A DNA stretch of 64,000 nucleotides from NCBI GenBank assembly GCA_964035545.1, contig OZ037769.1, forward strand, positions 7,526,929 through 7,590,928. Reading direction: 5' to 3'. Below, in pieces: positions 1-10,676 of this stretch (its first letter is position 1; every line of letters starts with the position of its first letter). A program made the translations under genes and the position numbers. A model generated the notes under the pieces. The model saw only the letters and a list, made by a program, of their open reading frames with translations. It was not told the DNA's origin and made no database searches. This DNA comes from Bugula neritina. Taxonomy: Eukaryota > Bryozoa > Gymnolaemata > Cheilostomatida > Bugulidae.

Positions 1-2
1 GA

Positions 3-2672
3 GTTGGCAGACTTGATGGAGAGCACGAGATATGTGTTGACGAGAATGTGAAGCCTGTGGTTCATCATCCAAGACGTGTCCCACTCAGTATGCTAGACAA
101 AGTGAAAAAGGAGCTGGATGATATGGAGGCATCTGGAATCATATCTAAGGTTAACGTACCAACCAACTGGGTGAGTAGTATGGTATGCGTTGAAAAGAAA
201 GATGGGTCGGTTCGTATATGCCTAGACCCCAAGGACCTGAACAGAGCAGTGAGACGAGAACATCACAAGATACCCACATTAGAAGACATTGCCTTCAGAT
301 TCAATGGTATGCAATACTACACCATCATGGACATGAAACATGGATACTGGCATGTAGCCTTGACCAAAGAGAGTAGTCTGCTCACAACGTTCAACACCCC
401 ATATGGTCGCTACTGTTTTGATAGACTTCCATTTGGTCTTCACTCAAGTGCTGAAGTCTTTGAGAAGAAGGTGGAGCAAATATTTGGAGACTTGCCTGGT
501 GTCTCAGTGTATTTTGATGACATCATTGTAGCTGGAAAGACACAACAGGAACATGATGCCAATCTGAGAAAGCTATTGGTAAAGGCCAAAGAGGCTAATG
601 TGAAGTTTAATCGCAAGAAGATTCAGTTGAATCAGACGGAGGTACGCTATTTAGGCCATATAGTATCGAAAGATGGTCTGCGTCCTGACCCAGACAAGAT
701 AGCTGCTATTGAGGCCATGCCTGACCCAACAGACCGAGAGGGAGTACAAAGACTGATTGGTACTCTCAATTTTCTAAGAGCCTACATACCCAACATGTCA
801 GCCTGTACTGAGCCCTTGAGAGTGCTACTGAAGAGTGATAGTCAGTGGGTGTGGTCCAAAGAACAAATGGAAAGCTTCCAGGTAATTAAACGCTTGCTTA
901 CATCCGAGCCTGTCTTGCAGTATTTTGATGTTACCAAGGATGCGCATTTACAAGTTGACGCTTCAAAGTCGGGACTTGGTGCAGTGTTACTACAGGAAGG
1001 TAAACCTGTTGCATATGCTTCACGCAGCTTAACTGAGACTGAGTGCAACTATTCCCAAATAGATAAGGAGCTGCTAGCAGTTGTGTTCGGCTGTGAGCGC
1101 TTTCACAGCTACCTCTATGGACGTGCTGTTCACATACAGACGGATCATAAACCTCTCGTCCCGATAATGAACAAGTCGTTGCACAAGGCATCCCCAAGGC
1201 TGCAAAGACTACTTCTGCGACTACAAAGATACCGGATAGCTGAGTTCACATATGTTCCGGGCAAGTATTTATATATTGCTGACACACTATCCCGAGCCTA
1301 CCTTCAGCACGTTACAAATGATCAGTGTGATCTCGAAGGTGAAGTTGTAATGGTTCATGCCTTAGAAACCGATGATAGCACCATGAATGAGATAAGACAG
1401 TCATATGCTGAAGACCCGACAATGGACAGTCTGAAAAAAGCACTGCAAGATGGCTGGTCATGGAGTAGACGGAGTCAGGCCCCCACAGAAATCCAACCCT
1501 ACTGGAATGTTAGATCTGACATCTATGATGTGGATGGATTTCTTTACGTTGAAGAGCGGCTTATAGTTCCGAAGTCACAGAGGAAGCACATTCTAAAGTC
1601 GCTACACATGGGCCACCTGGGCGTTGAGAAATGCAGAGAGCTTGCGAGGAAATCATTCTATTGGCCTGGGCTATCTGCTGATATACGGAATGAAGTGTCA
1701 AGTTGCCTCACCTGCGCTAAGTTTTCCAACCGTCAACAGAAAGAGCCGTTAATGTCTCATGAGCTGCCAAGTCTACCATGGAATAAAGTGGCTATGGATA
1801 TACTGTCCTATAAGAATAATGATTACTTGGTAGTTGTGGACTGCTACTCTCACTTCCCCGAGCTGAGATTACTCAGGAGAAAGACTGCTGAAGACGTGGT
1901 TTTGGCATTGAAATCCATATTTGCTGTACACGGGGTACCAGTGTCCATTCTGGCGGACAACATGCCTTTCAGCAGTAGAGTCATGCAAACTTTTGCATCA
2001 AGCTGGTGCTTCACCATTGTAACATCTAGTCCGCACTACCCTAAGTCCAATGGAATGGCTGAGCGTTATGTGCAAACGATGAAAGCCTTTCTAAAAAAAT
2101 GTGAGGATGAAAGAGAGGATATATACAGGTCACTACTCAGATACAGGCAATCTCCTATCACTGGCTGTGCTTTCAGTCCAGCTGAGCTTCTGTTCAACAG
2201 AGCCCTAAGAAGTGATTTGCCAATCACTGCCGAGTCGCTTAAACCAGTTGTTATTGAGGCTAGCCAACAACTAATAGCCAACCAAAACTTGCAGAAGAAG
2301 TACCATGACCGCCATGCACGGCCGTTGGCTGAGCTGGAACCTGGGACTCCTGCACTAATCAGGTCAAGCACTGACAAAGAATGGTCGCCAGGAATGAATG
2401 TCGAGCAGCATGACTCCCCCAGATCCTACTTGGTTGACAACGGTCAGTCTATAGTGCGTAGGAATCGTGTTCACCTCAAACCAGATAACACACAGACCCT
2501 TGGTGTCGCTGATGCTGCTGATTCTGATGTTGGGGATGCTCCTAATGAATCCCCCCACATGCCTGCCCTGCCTGCAACACCTCTCAGGAACGCGGCACCA
2601 CCACCAGAGCGTCAACCCAGAAGCAACCGTGGAGTCCTCCCCGCTAAATACAAGGACTTCCACATGGGATAA
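3..2672 (+). CDS. pol: Ty3/gypsy LTR-retrotransposon pol (reverse transcriptase, RNase H, integrase), 5' partial
   Basis: The frame is open from base 3, so the polyprotein (protease side) begins outside the window; residue numbers here count the GTG at 48 as 1. Reverse transcriptase comes first, with its catalytic Asp in MDMKHGYW (~95) and YFDD at 155-158 in place of the commoner YVDD/YIDD. RNase H follows, with acidic residues near D304, E341, D366 and D412 (ADTLSR). The integrase has an HHCC zinc-binding region (H520, H523, C553, C556) and a core triad D584, D637 and E672 with the canonical 35-residue D-E spacing. No stop or frameshift interrupts the 890 visible codons, unlike the other retroelements in this window, so this copy looks young. 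It ends 151 bases before the LTR. The element copies its RNA into DNA and integrates it. Family assignment is firm; activity is inferred only from the intact frame. Confidence 0.95.
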   Translation, partial: VGRLDGEHEICVDENVKPVVHHPRRVPLSMLDKVKKELDDMEASGIISKVNVPTNWVSSMVCVEKKDGSVRICLDPKDLNRAVRREHHKIPTLEDIAFRFNGMQYYTIMDMKHGYWHVALTKESSLLTTFNTPYGRYCFDRLPFGLHSSAEVFEKKVEQIFGDLPGVSVYFDDIIVAGKTQQEHDANLRKLLVKAKEANVKFNRKKIQLNQTEVRYLGHIVSKDGLRPDPDKIAAIEAMPDPTDREGVQRLIGTLNFLRAYIPNMSACTEPLRVLLKSDSQWVWSKEQMESFQVIKRLLTSEPVLQYFDVTKDAHLQVDASKSGLGAVLLQEGKPVAYASRSLTETECNYSQIDKELLAVVFGCERFHSYLYGRAVHIQTDHKPLVPIMNKSLHKASPRLQRLLLRLQRYRIAEFTYVPGKYLYIADTLSRAYLQHVTNDQCDLEGEVVMVHALETDDSTMNEIRQSYAEDPTMDSLKKALQDGWSWSRRSQAPTEIQPYWNVRSDIYDVDGFLYVEERLIVPKSQRKHILKSLHMGHLGVEKCRELARKSFYWPGLSADIRNEVSSCLTCAKFSNRQQKEPLMSHELPSLPWNKVAMDILSYKNNDYLVVVDCYSHFPELRLLRRKTAEDVVLALKSIFAVHGVPVSILADNMPFSSRVMQTFASSWCFTIVTSSPHYPKSNGMAERYVQTMKAFLKKCEDEREDIYRSLLRYRQSPITGCAFSPAELLFNRALRSDLPITAESLKPVVIEASQQLIANQNLQKKYHDRHARPLAELEPGTPALIRSSTDKEWSPGMNVEQHDSPRSYLVDNGQSIVRRNRVHLKPDNTQTLGVADAADSDVGDAPNESPHMPALPATPLRNAAPPPERQPRSNRGVLPAKYKDFHMG

Positions 2673-2810
2673 GCTATTAGCCGTTTCCCACCCTGTACAT
2701 AGTTATTTAGTTTCATTGTTAATCCCCAATCCATATTAATCATGTATACTCGTATCATATTATTAATCTCAGCAACCTTAATCACAATGTTATAGAAGGA
2801 AGTCACCTGC

Positions 2811-2823
2811 TTAAGAAGGGAGA
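2811..2823 (+). other. Polypurine tract of the first gypsy element
   Basis: A purine run (AAGAAGGGAGA) lies immediately before TGTTATA, the position and composition expected for the plus-strand primer of an LTR retrotransposon. It fixes the start of the 3' LTR. Confidence 0.75.
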
Positions 2824-3239
2824 TGTTATATTATTATGTGTCTTTTGTTTATCACTAATTACGGAATAGCGAAATGCTACGTTATAATGTCATGTGCATT
2901 TGTTTATTAAAATACATATTGGGTCACCGACGAACGAGAGACTACGAGATAAAAGATGTCAGCCTACAGTAGAGAAACATGCCGATAGACTTTTTGATAA
3001 AATAATTATAAATCAGTACTATACTTTTGGTCCTTGTATTTCCCCTGGCCGGCCAGACCCCCCTTTATTGTTCTTTCGATACTTCAATGTCATGCCTACA
3101 TACTTCGAGTAACTCTCAGGTAATTATATACTCACTATACTTAATGTTTCAACTACCCTAGGAATTGCTAGTTACTAGTTAGAATAAATACTGAATACGC
3201 AAGCAGAATCCACGCATAGTAATTGTGCAAATTACAACA
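2824..3239 (+). repeat. 3' LTR of the first gypsy element (right end uncertain)
   Basis: The LTR starts TGTTATAT directly after the polypurine tract. A candidate right end is ...TACAACA at 3239, an imperfect inverted match to the start; another possible end is ...CCTACA at 3100. The 5' LTR is outside the window, so the boundary cannot be checked by comparison. The minus-strand gypsy LTR at 12389-12733 also begins TGTTATA, which suggests related families. Confidence 0.55.
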
Positions 3240-3690
3240 CCACTACTACTAGTAGTAGTAGTACTAGTACTACTAGTACTATTAACTATTACTATGGTTA
3301 CAGGTTGACCGTACATCAAGTTCAACTCGAACTTCAACAGTTACTAGTTAGGCTTAGTAAATGTAATACTAATACTTATACAGTATAACTTATAGTTATA
3401 CTAATAGTTAGTGACTTAGTAAAGACTTGTAACTTGTAAGTCTCAAATAGTGAAGTTGAACTTGAAGTTAGTAGTTACTATTACTATTAGACGTAGTATT
3501 ACTGTATTACTTATTACTATTACTATTAGTATTACTTAGTATTACTATTACTATTAGTATTAGTATTACTATTACTATTACTTATTAGTATTATACTTAT
3601 AGTTATAGTAATAGTAATACTATTAGTTTAGTATTACTATTAGTATTAGTATTACTATTACTATTGGTGTTAGTTTAAGTTATCACTCAT
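3240..3690. repeat. Low-complexity ACT/AGT trinucleotide-like repeat
   Basis: Irregular arrays of CTA/TAG, AGTA and TACT words, including a palindromic stretch (CTACTAGTAGTAG) at the start. Similar sequence occurs at 34560-34880 and briefly at 7936-7962. No gene is visible. Confidence 0.8.
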
Positions 3691-5300
3691 CTGTTATCGT
3701 GGTCGCACAATTAGAATGAGAATTAACATGAAGATATAAGTATAACTATGAGTTAGTATAAGTAAAACTAAATATAAATGTAATAGAATTATAGTTAAAA
3801 TCATCAATCATCAATGTATTTAAAATTAATAAATATAATAATAATACTAATACTAATAGTTAATATGATAATTATTATTCATCATAATCATTATTTAAAT
3901 TATCATTACGAAAATTCAAATCGTATATTTGATTAGATTCATTTAACTAATATCAGCCGAACTGCTTTTGTTGCCTCTATGCAGATTGGTCTATTAAAAA
4001 TCTTTGTTCCTGCTTGTTGATCAGCCTTTAATATATGTTTGTGCAAAAATGCATTAGAAGTCCTGTGACTAGTATTTGCTAGCATTTCACAAGTGGTTTG
4101 CACTGTAAACCCGCATATTTTTTTACAATTTACATTTAAAGAATTCTTTTAGGTATATAGTCAATTTCTACAGTTTTGTGTAAAATTGTGAATGTAGGTT
4201 AAAGATGCTCTCAGTTTACATAAGATTGATTAAAAAGTTATAAAATTAATTTTGCTAACATTTTAATTGAATAGAACATTGGCATATTTGACTGCACATT
4301 TTAGTATTGTGTCTTTTTCAGTTCATATAAAGAAGGTGAAGCTGTGTTGAAAACTATTTTTTTTACATGGAACCTCTTGTGGCCGGGGCTTTAAAGCATA
4401 AGCTCAATGAAGGGAAAGGTAATTTAAAACATTTTTTTTATAACAAAGCTAATTGATGAGACTAAAGTTGCCTTTATACCTTCACAATTCTCAGTCAGAA
4501 ATTCAATTTGACTGAGTTGAAAATTTTAATTAGTTGCATTGCATTGTAAATGCCACTCAGAAAAGTTTTGAGTTGTAATAACTTAATCAGTCGATTTCAT
4601 AATAACGGTCAAAACTGATAGCTCCTTGTAAATATCAGCATTTAATTAACTAAAGCTTCAGTGATTCATGTAAGAGCTTCATGTTTATAATCATATCTGC
4701 CACCATAGTTATTCTTATGCTGTCAACCTTATGTTTTTAAAGGGCATCAAATATTGAATAATCAAGTCATACTTCACTGTTGGAAAACACGCTTCTGCAT
4801 CAATCTGATTTCAACGATTATTAGTAAAACTGTAAAGGGTTGCTCGGAAGTTTGATATTAACTAAAACTCCGTACTTTTTTAAGCAAAAGTATAAACAAA
4901 CCGTTGAACCTTTGCAACTTATGATCTTCTTTGATATGAAGCTTTATGCTCTTATAGCAAATCAATCTGGTTCAAGTGAGAAGGACAGGCAGGCAAGTTC
5001 AGACCAGGACGATGCTTTCTAGGAGCTGAGGCCCGTGGGTCTAATTCTTGATGAAAAACTTACATCTCTGAGTCGTCAACCTGAAGTGAACCTGGATAGC
5101 CTACTGCAGGGCTTCCGTGCAAGACAAGCCAAGAAGGTGGAAGTGAAAGGCTACAGAGATATCTGTATCACTGGTACGTCTGTGTTACTACAGCTCCGTT
5201 CTCGTTACTCTCAGTCTGAGACGGTCAGGTTGGAATAGGTTTACATCTATCTATTTATTATCTATGAGTATTGAAGTGCATTCAATATTATTTTCTGAAA
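3691..5300. other. AT-rich stretch, no firm gene; two possible exons
   Basis: Mostly AT-rich sequence. Two pieces look exon-like. One is an ATG at 4370 followed by 17 codons and a GTAAT donor. The other starts at 5023 after TTTCTAG and stays open to the stop at 5238, with a possible GTACGT donor at about 5175; its peptide includes RQAKKVEVKGYRD. I recognise neither. They could be 5' parts of the neighbouring helicase locus or unrelated. Confidence 0.3.
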
Positions 5301-5316
5301 TGATTGTATTTTGCAG

Positions 5317-5550
5317 TGTTCTGCTGTGCCCCCATCCCACTGCAGTCTGCGTTTGTTGCTACTATGTTACTCAAATACGCCCGACACTTCTCAGCTGGCC
5401 AGCCAATCACTGGTAAGTGGTTGGCTGGCCCGATTGGTTGGCCTTTGCCTAAACCAACCACACTCAATGAGCTCACTCATCTTGAAGCTGTGCACGACTC
5501 CATGGACCTGTACAATTGACTGTCCTATAGGTTTGAGGTGCCCGAGCTTT
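5317..5550 (+). pseudogene. SUPV3L1: SUPV3L1-like C-terminal exon, broken
   Basis: Translates to the conserved C-terminal part of the SUV3/SUPV3L1 mitochondrial ATP-dependent RNA helicase: VFCCAPIPLQSAF, KYARHFSAGQPIT, LEAVHDSMDLY and LSYRFE all align with the vertebrate protein as I know it. SUPV3L1 unwinds RNA in the mitochondrial degradosome. The codon between LYN and LSYRF is TGA where the family has tryptophan, so the frame stops at 5517-5519. This C-terminal exon lies upstream of N-terminal exons of the same gene (next entry), an order that fits only a head-to-tail duplication. The preceding exon boundary differs from the second copy at 19522, which keeps the bases coding RYVFC. I call it a pseudogene fragment. 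Confidence 0.8.
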
Positions 5551-5559
5551 AATCATATT

Positions 5560-7080
5560 ACAATATTACATGGAACTGCTACAAACCTGTTTCCTTTTTT
5601 CCTGCAGCATGCCAAAGTGGTGAGTCATCATATACGAATCCTCGGAGTACTAAATTCAACGTGAAACTTAAAAAGTGACTAAATTTTTTGAGAATATACC
5701 TTTCTATCAAGAACTTTGCTGTTTTTATTCACACACGTGACTACCAGCTGAAAAAATTATTAGCTCTTTGTTATTCAACAACTTTAGAAGGTAGCTATCG
5801 AGTTTGTGATAATTTTTTGAATTTTGAATTTTATTGTGGCAACTGTTACAGATGTATCCCCATTTAGACTACGTTAAAGATTTACGCCATGCCTCAAACC
5901 TGACTTCCCCGGCTCAGCTTATTCCACTAGCTCGTGCGAAACAGAGAAAGATAGTTATTCATGCAGGGCCAACTAACAGCGGGAAAACATATCATGTTTT
6001 TCAAAGGTTTGTGTACTTCAATTCTCCATTATCTAATCGCATGTTTAACAAGATAGCTTTTCTGCAAGAGTATTGTACTCTCATGATTAAAGAAAATAAA
6101 ATTAAATATTAAATTCCCATTATTTGTCGTTTTAGATATTTAGCATCTAAATCTGGCATATACTGCAAGTCACTACAAATGCTGGCTGTCGAATTGGCAC
6201 AAAAATCTTATATATGCCGGGCTTGCGTGTGATTTAGTCACTGGAGAAAAGCGAAATTTTGCTGACCCAGAAGGTATGTAAAGTTTGTTGCATATTGCGA
6301 CGTGAGTCTCATTTCTGTTCAGATGAAATTTACACCCGCTTATATATAGCTTTTGTTTTCTACCCTTCTGTAGTCATTTGGTAGCTTCTTTTACAGTGAG
6401 TGGCAACTTTGTCTGTAAAACTTGAAACCATGCTGAAGTTCTTCAAAGTAGACTTTTTATTTTTTACTCTTCAGGACTAGCTTTTTTTAAATATAGGTGT
6501 GATGCCAGCTGCACATGTATCATGCACAGTGGAGATGACCAATACAGAAAGGCCTATTGAAGTAGCTATTATAGGTGAGATCCAGATGTTGCGAGACAAA
6601 TAGAGGGGGTGGGCATGGTTACGAGCTTTTCTAGGTTGGTGCTAATTGTGTTATCAGTCTATCGGCGGATATCTTACCTTATACATATTTCAATTTACTG
6701 ACTTAAGTTTGATTTTTCAGTTCTTTACATTTGTCGCGTAGCCAAGAGTTATCTGTAAGCTCATTCAAAGTTATTGTTCCTTGACCCAAGATGACTTTCT
6801 TGTTTGAGAATATCCTATTTTACTTCAAATAGTAGTTTAGGATAGCTTAATCTTTTGTTTCGCCTTTAATTCAAAATTGAATTACTAATTTTCATGGCAA
6901 TCTGCAGGTACAGAAGGTTAACTCCGATAGAATACATGAACGAACCCCTCGGTAGTATTGATAATGTGCAGGATGGGGACTGTATTGTCTGCTTCAACAA
7001 GTCTAGTATATACCAACTGCGGAGAGAGTTAGAGAACATGGGCCGACAGCGTGCTGTTATATACGGAGGTCTCTCACCAG
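5560..7080 (+). pseudogene. SUPV3L1: SUPV3L1-like N-terminal and helicase exons, decayed
   Basis: Five exon-like pieces follow SUPV3L1 order: ~5560-5619 (LFPFFLQHAKV), 5852-6006 (HAGPTNSGKTYH, an intact Walker A), 6136-6273 (SKSGIYC, then DLVTGEKR in another frame), 6497-~6650 (HVSCTVEM, then GEIQ) and 6908-7080 (RRLTPIEY, DGDCIVCFNK, AVIYGG). Most have recognisable GT/AG borders. Several lesions are visible: a frameshift near 6211; the GPL of motif Ia replaced (YCKSL); the DEIQ Walker B aspartate changed to Gly; and a TAG soon after (LRDK-stop-RGWAW). The conserved motifs IV-VI expected next are absent. The matching C-terminal exons lie 11.6 kb downstream, beyond a block of transposons. Not functional as it stands. 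Confidence 0.85.
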
Positions 7081-7576
7081 GTACCTGGTATATGTTTGCT
7101 AGACTTCTTGTATAACGGTAGCTAATTGTGTATATTCATAAATTCTTATATGATGACTCAATATGTGTACAGCAGTTGTTTTAGGGGTTGTCTCCTCGTC
7201 AACATGCAACACATTTGACCTACATCTTTGTTTTCATGTCTTGATTTGTTGTGACTTATTTGTGTAGTCGTCATTTGTAATGATTTGTAATAACACATGA
7301 AGTAAATTTCATTATAAATGAATTTCCTTACAATAATGGTTATCGTGTAAATCATAAATGCAAACTTGTACTTGCAAGTTTATGTCATAGTCACATGAAA
7401 TTGAATCAACACGGTCATGACAATCCTATTGACTTATACCAACTTGTAGTAATACTTAATAGTTATAGTAATACTTATTGTTGAAAATCAACATAAAAAA
7501 AACTATCATTGTCGTCTAATTCTATCACAATCACTAAGTCAGTATCACTATGAGTTTGAGTGAGTTATTCACTTAC
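7081..7576. other. No gene seen
   Basis: AT-rich sequence between the helicase pseudogene and the THAP exon. It could be THAP-gene intron on the minus strand. I see no convincing exon of either gene, and in particular none of the missing SUPV3L1 motifs IV-VI. Confidence 0.4.
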
Positions 7577-7818
7577 ATGTTAATGAGTTTTGCTTTATAC
7601 ATGCGCATGGTTGTAAATTGTTCATCACCAAAATGCTGAAAACACAAACGAGAGTTGTTATCAGGCAGAAAGTTTTTTCTTTTCGTATTGACAAACTTGG
7701 TCCATTTTTCACCACACACAGTATCAGCAGGCCATTTAAACATGTGTTTTTTCTTGTACGAACACATTGCAGCTTCACACACTCTTCTTTTGCATTTGCC
7801 TTTAGAACTTGAAGCCAT
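7577..7818 (-). CDS. THAP-type zinc finger exon (first exon, rest not found)
   Basis: Starting at the ATG of MASSSKGK, the exon encodes a THAP-like C2CH DNA-binding domain. It has a Cys pair in RVCEAAMC, the family's Phe/Pro in FKWP, a conserved Trp (EKWTKFV), and the late Cys-His in LCFQHF. It ends at a strong GTAAGT donor (7576-7571) right after KLIN. THAP domains are about 80-90 residues at the N-terminus of transcription factors or P-element-like transposases; about 81 residues are present. An upstream in-frame ATG at 7830 is also possible. No downstream exon is convincing before the helicase pseudogene, so the gene may be truncated or its intron long. It lies among transposons, so either a host gene or a transposon remnant is possible. 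Confidence 0.65.
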
Positions 7819-7830
7819 TCGTGTAGTCAT

Positions 7831-8364
7831 GTCAACAGTAAGTGTAAGTGTACTAGTAATATAGGTAATAAGTTTGTTCATTAGAGTCCAATGGCAATAT
7901 GAATATGAAATCGAATTTATATAGATAGCGAGCGACTACTACTAGTAGTAGTACTACTAGGCACAGGTTATATTGGTAATATCCGGTTACGGTAATGATA
8001 ATCTATTTGGAAGCGTAATAAGTTACATAATTGAATATGCAATTATTTGTAATGTTTTATAGAAAAGTTTACCACTCGTTGGATTTAGCTAATTTCTTTT
8101 AACAATATCGTGTTATCGCCGTACTTAGCCACCCGTTCTAATTACATCGTGAGGGTGAGGCTATTTCATTTTTCCGATGCTCAAAATTTCCAACGGAAGT
8201 AACTTTAGCTCTTAATATCAATAATAAAATGGTATCATTTGTTTTTTTCATTGAGCATTAGTTGTACTCTGTGTTTTAAAATTTGTGTCAGTTTAGTGGT
8301 TTATCTGTGTGTTGCAGTGGCTAAAAATAACACGCTGTGAAAGTATGCAATTATTACTATTAGT
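7831..8364. other. Unannotated sequence with a short ACT/AGT palindrome
   Basis: A palindromic CTACTACTAGTAGTAG-type tract lies at 7936-7962. The remainder to the gypsy junction near 8365 shows no gene or recognisable repeat. Confidence 0.5.
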
Positions 8365-9057
8365 TATATAGCCAACGGTTCAAGTTTGTCTTTTAGGTCT
8401 TGTCTCGTCGATAAGGCCACTTTTCTGTTGATTGACTGGGTGGGGAATACATTCGGGTCTACTTCAATGTGATATTCTCCCAGAAGACAACCAACACCCT
8501 CAAAGATCAACCCATATTCCTGGATGAGCTGATCTACATCTGGGTGTTCGGGTGGTGATATGAGGTTCACCCATTCGTTATTGATGGATAGCAGCCCAAG
8601 TTCTAAGCACGTGTCCAGAGAGAGTAAACTTATGTTGCCAGTCTTGACTACGTAGAATCGAAATGTTTTGCCTGTTAATCTCAGTTCGCAGAGCCCTGTA
8701 GTTCTGGTATGAGTGCCATCATAGAGTTGAAGGTTGGGTAGTTTCTTTTGACTCAGTGCCGGTGCTCCACAAGCCAGATAATCTTTTTGATTTAATATGT
8801 TGCACGAGGCTCCTGTGCCTAGCTGATATTCTATTTTGGCACGCTTATTCCTAGATCTAATATCGATGTTGGCAGTGAGTCGCTTTCCTTTCTTTACTAC
8901 TTGTATGTACATAAGAGATTCTGAATCACTGCTCTCGTCAGAAGCTATGTGTTCAGCGACTGCATTTATTCTGCCGTTTCTCTTGGATCTGCAGACCGCT
9001 CTGAAGCGGTTGAATTTCTTGCAGTTACCGCATTGTTTGCCATATGCTGGGCATTTG
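8365..9057 (-). pseudogene. gypsy zinc knuckle, protease and start of RT, truncated
   Basis: Resumes the gag knuckle (CPAYGKQCGNCKKFNRF) and continues in frame into an aspartic-protease region. The family's DTGA/DSGA active site reads LGTGASCN here, so the catalytic Asp is Gly. The following stretch (EYHIEVDPNVFPT) is the segment just before the reverse transcriptase palm. Homology then ends near 8365. Confidence 0.8.
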
Positions 9058-9264
9058 TTTGTTTGTTTTCTTTATTTCCATCAAAAAAAAACAAAAGGAC
9101 AAAAAAAATACAAATATACAACAGTAACACAAACAGAGCTAAATTCAATTTATATATAATATCAATCGAAGTCAAGATGGGGGCCCATGTGCTCAGTAGC
9201 ATAGCTATTCAAGGAGCGGGGCCCAAGTGGCAGTTGAAAAAATAGTGGGAACTATTTATTCAGA

Positions 9265-9759
9265 TTAAGTTAAAGATTTTAGTAGGTGCTTTTTCAACAA
9301 TATTTTAAATGTGGCAAAGCTTTGGTGATGTCTTAAAGTCAGAGGTAGTTTATTCCAATTGCTAGACATCTGGTAGGACACTTGACGATGACCTGCTGCG
9401 GAGGTAGAGAGAGGTAAGGGTAAGGAAAGTTCAGAATGTCTGGTGAGGTAAGTTGGTGGTTGTTTGGTGTGAGATGGAGTATAATAAGCTGAATGACCAA
9501 GAAGACATAGGCGGTAGATATACAAGAGATCCATAGGAAGAATTTTTGCTTTGATAAATAGAGGTGACGTGTGTTCAGTAGGTGGTTTGTGGAAAATAAT
9601 GCGAATAATGCGTTTTTGAATTAAAAGCAACTTGTTCAGATGGGTTTTAGGGGCATTTCCCCAGGCTTCTAAGCAATATGTAAGTTTGCTGTTTATCAGA
9701 CTGTTATATAATAAAATCAAAGCTTTGTATGGTAAAAACTTTGAAGCTAAGTATATCAT
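9265..9759 (-). pseudogene. LINE ORF2, C-terminal region
   Basis: Matches the post-palm portion of CR1/L2-like ORF2: VTGMIYLASKF, LIYNS-like LLYNSLINSKLTY, LEAWGNAP, and a C-terminal SNWNKLPLTLR and KKHLLKSL. It starts directly after the deletion at ~9765 and ends at the 3' UTR. Confidence 0.8.
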
Positions 9760-9764
9760 ACCAG

Positions 9765-10676
9765 TTACTTTGTTGAGTAAACTGGAAGTATTGAGATAGG
9801 CCGATAATTACTACATAAAAGTTTGTCACCTTTATTTTTGTAAAATGGCAAAATCTTGGCTACTTTCAGTTCATTAGCAATGACACCTGATTTAATTATT
9901 AAGTTTATAATATGTGTGAGAGGCTGACAAAGGTAAGTTGCACTTTGTTTAACTAGCCTCGCTGGGATCAAGTCTAAGCCTTCTGATTTATTTTCATTCA
10001 AATTTTTTAGTTCAGTTAAAACTCTGTTTTTGTCTACCAGCTGAAAATAAAATGAAGGACAATCTTTGGCATTGACTGGGATCTCAGGAACACTTGGTAT
10101 TTTATCGGCTAAGTTCTTTCCAATGTTAGTGAAATAATTGTTTATATAGTTTGCTATTTCTGTATGGTGGGTAATGATTTCTGAGTCAGCTTTTAGCTTT
10201 ACTGGGAAGCTTGGAGAGGTTGATTTTCTTCCACTAGCATTGTTGCTTGTATTCCAAAGCTTTCTGGAGTCTGCTTGGTTAGAAATCAGCTTATCATAGT
10301 AGTTATACTTGGCTTGTTTAATTAGGGTTGATACTTTGTTTCTTTGCTTAATGTAGGCTTGCTTAAGTTTTGGGCTGTTTGGAAAAGCTTTGTGTTGTGA
10401 AAAAAGCCTGTCTTTTTTGTGAATTTCTTTTTTTAAACGATCCGTGATCCAGTTATTCACCTTTTTTCTATTGAAATGGAAAGTCTTTTCTTGAAAAGGT
10501 GCCAATTTGTTAAATATATGAGATGTTTCGTTCAAGAAATTTCTGTATGCTACTATTGGATCATTATGTTTTAATACTAGATTGCTCCAGTCACCGTTTT
10601 GAAACTCTTGTTTCAGCTGTATATCACAAAGTGATCTATAACTGCGTCTTTTGAAGGTTTGAGATTTAGGTTGCAC
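9765..10676 (-). pseudogene. LINE ORF2, pre-RT region and first RT motifs
   Basis: Includes the linker after the endonuclease and early reverse transcriptase motifs (SEGLDLIPARLVK, VAKILPFYKNKGD, NYRPISILPVYS). It then runs into TAA. The catalytic palm that should follow (about 200-250 residues) is absent, and the sequence jumps to the RT C-terminus. Confidence 0.8.
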
